NCBI GenBank assembly: GCA_963921825.1
Contig: OY997594.1
Span: 36,636,557-36,700,556 of the forward strand
Direction of reading: 5' to 3'
From: Erodium maritimum
Taxonomy: Eukaryota; Streptophyta; Magnoliopsida; Geraniales; Geraniaceae
Length of the DNA: 64,000 nucleotides
This document shows, in pieces, positions 60,462 through 64,000 of this stretch. The first letter of the stretch is position 1; each line of letters begins with the position of its first letter. The position numbers were made by a program, and so were the translations under genes. Below the pieces are notes generated by a model. That model saw only the letters and a program-made list of their open reading frames with translations, made no database searches and was not told the DNA's origin.

Positions 60462-63400
60462 ATCTCCCACTTGACCTAGATCCAATCTGTCAAGAACTCC
60501 AATATTTATTATATTTCTGTGTTAGCAGAAAATATAACAAACATGTCATCCAGATCATTTCAATAAATTATCTCATAATAAATTAAATGATCTTAAACAT
60601 CAAACATCACTCGTAAGTGTGTGACCACATAGGTTCAACGCTAAACCGGTAGTAATTAATCTCATTAACTATTTATCGAGGTTGGCGTCTAACAACACTC
60701 CTCGACGGCCGGATAACGTGAATATCAATATCCAATAAAGACGAACCTGGTTAAGGACGATGAATTGTTTTCCTTCCATCTTTCCAACTCCGGATTATCC
60801 TAGGGTATGGTTTTACTGTCAAACCCTAATAGATAACCATTATGTTTCATGTTGATCGTTACTGGTTGTTGAATGACTTTAAGAAACTCCTTTCTTAAAT
60901 CATTCTTCTGCCTTGGCCAAGGATCTTTTCCAACCATAAGATTCATAACAACATAGAGTTCAAACTCATTACCTTGAGTTGATGGATCCCCTCTTGACTT
61001 GCCATTGATTATATAGGTACTCAATTATACCCAATGACCTTTCAACTAGCATTTTTACATACTAGGTGTCCAGTATCAAAGTATAACAAGCATTCTATTA
61101 ACCACTATGGTGATCTCAGGTCAAAGGACAAACAATATACATTTGTTCCTTAAGGAAATTTCCACATTGATAGTATAGGTAAAGTCAACCATTTGGAAAT
61201 TTCACTTTTGGTCAGTTCAATGATCATATCCATTATATGCATCATCTATATTATAACTTAATGAATGAGATCCATTATTACTCATCCAATGAGTACCGTT
61301 ATACATATATTGGTCTATCCGGATCACCTTAGTCCCAGTAGGATGATCCTATGACCAAGAACACATTTAGATCAAACTCTATAATACTTGACTATCATTA
61401 TCATAATCCCTATTATGATGACAAGTATATCAGTTTAATTAAGGACTTATCATATCTAATGTCAATAAACATACATATATGATAACAATAAATGTCATTA
61501 TATTAGTCACCACTAATAAGAAAAACACGATATGAAATGTGCTAAAAACAATGTTTCATGAAGATTAACATTTGACTAGAGCCAAACATTCATGAATTTC
61601 AATCCTATATTCCACTTGTGCTTGTCAAACTCCTTTGAACCAAGCACCTTAGTGAAAGGACCTTCATCGTTTTCCCTTTTCTTCCAACTTCAGAATTTGA
61701 ACGTCTCCACGTTCAACTATTTATATAATCAGAAGAAAAATTTTGAAGAGCGTGTTTGGATTTCTGGTATGCTCTTGGCTCCTTAGCTTGTGCAATAACG
61801 GTCGTATTGTCACATAATAAAGGAACACTTTCCTTTACTGAAGGAACCACACCAAACTCAGTTAAGAACTTCTTTATCCATACACCTTCCTCAGCAGCAT
61901 CACATGTAGCTATGTATTCTGCTTTGGTTACTGAATTAGCTACGGTAGCTTGTTTGGAACTCTTCCAACAAATTGCCCCACCATTTAAGGTAAAACATGA
62001 CCAGAGGTAGATTTGCTATCGTCCTAATCTGATGCAAAACTAACATCAATATGGCCTAACAATTTAAGCTCATTATCTTAATATATGAGGAATTGGTCTT
62101 TAGTTCTTCTCAAGAACTTAAGAATATGTATGAGAACTTTCCAATGTCCCTCACATGGATTCCCTTGGTACTTACTTGCTACTCCTAGCGTATAGGCAAC
62201 ATCCGGTCTCGTACATCTCATGGTATACATGATAGCTCCCACTGTGTTAACATATGGGATTCTACTCATGCATTCTCTTTCCTCTAGACTCTTAGGAATA
62301 TCCCCCTAGAAAGAGAAACTCCAGTTCTAATAGGTAAGTACCCTCTTTTAGAATTATCCATTGATACTTTCTTAAGATAGTATCAATGTACATAGATAAG
62401 GAGATCCCAAGCAACTTCCTTAATCTATCTCTATAGACCTTTATTCCAGGAATATACGTTGTTTCTCCTACATCTATCACGGAGAACTTTTTAGATAGCC
62501 AAATATTTGTTTCTTGCATGGCTGACACGTCATTTCCTATTAGGATTATGTCATCAACATACAATACTAGGAAAATAATAACACTCCCACTAACCTTCTT
62601 GTACACATATGGCTCCTCTTCACAACGCACAAAATCGAACCTTTCGATTGTCGTGTGAAAAATTATGTTTCAATTATGAGAATCTTTCTTTAGTCCATAA
62701 ATGGATCGTTGTAGCATACATACTTTACTAGGAGCAGATGACAATATAAAACCTTCAAGTGGAGTCATATAGACATCTTCCTTGAGCTCACCATTAAGGA
62801 AAGCCGTTTTCACATCCATTTGTCAAATCTCATAATCACAGTATGCAACAATAGCAAGAAAAATCCGAACAGATTAGAGCATTGCTACAAGAGAGAACGT
62901 TTCTTCATAATCAATACCTTCCTTTTGATTAAACCTCTTTAGCAACTAGACGGACTTTAAAGGTTTCAACCTTACCATCCACTCCAATCTTTCTCTTAAA
63001 ACCCTATTTACACTCAATAGGTTTTAAGTCCTTAAAGTCATCAACTAAAGCCCATACTTTATTGATTTTCATTAACTCTATTTCGGATTTCATGGCATCA
63101 AGCCATTTCTCATGGTCTGGACTATCCACCGCCTCTTAGAAACACCTAGGCACGTCTTCAATAATAAGGTCATCATCAATATGATTGTCCTCATTATCGC
63201 ACACTAATAGATTAATCCTATTTTGTGCAAGACGCTCTCTAATTGATCTTATAGGAGGCTCTTGTACTTCTTGATTCTGTTGTTACCCTTGTTCCCAATT
63301 TGGTTCATTAACCAAATCATTTACCTCAACGTTTGAGGTTGGAACCCTCGGTGGCAACTGTAAGACATCAAGAAAAGGTTGCTCAATATGCATCTCATGC

Positions 63401-64000
63401 TCTTGAGTCGGCGCTGACTCATTGGTATCTTGTATTTCATCAAGATCTATTTCTACTTTCAGTTCTTCCGATATCAAGGAACTTATTTTCTAAAAGAAAA
63501 GCCGTGTTCCTAGCCACAAACATTTTATGTTCATAAGGAAGATAGAAATAGTATCCCATAGTGTCCTTGGGATAACCAATAAATCTGCATTTGTTAAACT
63601 TAACCTCAAGCTTGTCTGATTGTAGTCGCTTAACATAGGCTGGAAAACCCTTAAATGTTTAAGGTTAGATTTTCATCCTTTCCATATCTTATATGGTGTT
63701 TCAACAACTACTTTAGTGGGATTCTTATTTAACAAACATGCAACAACCTCTAAAGCATATCCCCATAGGAAGATAGAAAGATCTATAAATCCCATCATCG
63801 ATCGTACCATATCTAATAAGATACGAAGTCCACTATGATAGGATCCCTTCTTATGGCAAATAATCAATAAAATCATCTATATGATACTCACCCCCACGGT
63901 CAGATCTTAGTGCCTTGATATTCTTACTGGTTTGTTTCTCAACTTCACTTCTAAATATGTTGAACATTTCAAAAGATTTTTACTTATGTCTCATGAGATA
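60082..64000 (-). mobile_element. Copia element, minus strand, runs off the window
   Basis: A 3' LTR is inferred at 60082-60461 (380 bp; on the minus strand tgttgggtttgtcc to atccttca), followed by the purine tract caagtgggagat. A 3' untranslated zone (60470-61560) follows. Upstream on the minus strand come RNase H (61750-62010), RT (62080-63060; VLYVDDIILIGND, RCTRPDVAYTLG), a linker (63280-63480) and integrase (63670-64000). The rest lies outside the window. It is broken in many places. The sequence just inside the LTR resembles that of the Copia element at 15759, so the two are related, though their LTRs differ in length and sequence. Confidence 0.85.

Noticed and set aside
1-64000. tRNA, rRNA or snoRNA genes and organellar insertions
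   Set aside because: I looked for tRNA-like A and B boxes, rRNA phrases and plastid or mitochondrial gene fragments and saw none that I could support.

Overview
The window is nuclear DNA of a flowering plant, more likely a eudicot judging from AT-rich introns and low-GC exons, although the species cannot be read from the sequence. It is a typical repeat-rich plant segment. I find one convincing host gene, a ten-exon PIN-LIKES (PILS) auxin carrier gene on the plus strand (38837-41910, 394 codons). Almost everything else is transposable-element DNA, much of it nested.

Layout. 1-871 is the end of a Gypsy LTR lying in a LINE (872-2131). 2306-3308 is a short poly(A) retroposon. 3400-5180 is a decayed minus-strand Copia copy. 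5746-6682 is a second short retroposon. 6840-12952 is a LINE ORF2 remnant split by a 3.6-kb solo Gypsy LTR (8756-12388). 13044-14711 is a minus-strand retroposon with a perfect 16-bp target-site duplication (TSD), carrying a Mutator-type MITE. 15759 to about 21850 is a minus-strand Copia element with a 1688-bp LTR. 22770-23280 is a LINE fragment. 24064-35672 is a Copia element with a 5-bp TSD, carrying a solo Gypsy LTR (26596-29775) in its integrase region and an RRM-type LINE (about 32480-35245) in its 3' LTR. 35706-38190 is a second RRM-type LINE with a 17-bp TSD, about 650 bp upstream of the PILS start. 42152-46510 holds a retroposon 3' end, a truncated Reina-like Gypsy copy and an LTR-like block. 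46510-60081 is a LINE split by a full-length Tekay-like Gypsy element (47772-59691), which itself carries a solo copy of the 1688-bp Copia LTR. 60082 to the window end is a further minus-strand Copia copy.

The exact TSDs order the insertions. LINEs are the oldest substrate, Gypsy LTRs land in LINEs and in Copia, the Copia LTR lands in Gypsy, and LINE derivatives land in a Copia LTR. Four Gypsy loci of one family (five LTRs or LTR pieces) are present: one full element, two solo LTRs and one piece cut by the window edge. Several LINE-type retroposons keep both ends but lack the reverse transcriptase. One keeps a long open ORF1 with an RNA-recognition motif, which makes it HAL1-like.

The observations I rate highest are: (i) the Copia element at 24064 has no tRNA-type primer site next to its 5' LTR, but has a perfect 14-bp complement of its own LTR there, which suggests self-priming; (ii) the RT-less, ORF1-bearing LINEs; (iii) a cluster of perfect palindromes in the leader of the Gypsy element; (iv) two independent insertions of one Gypsy family at nearly the same site of the LINE zf-RVT region.
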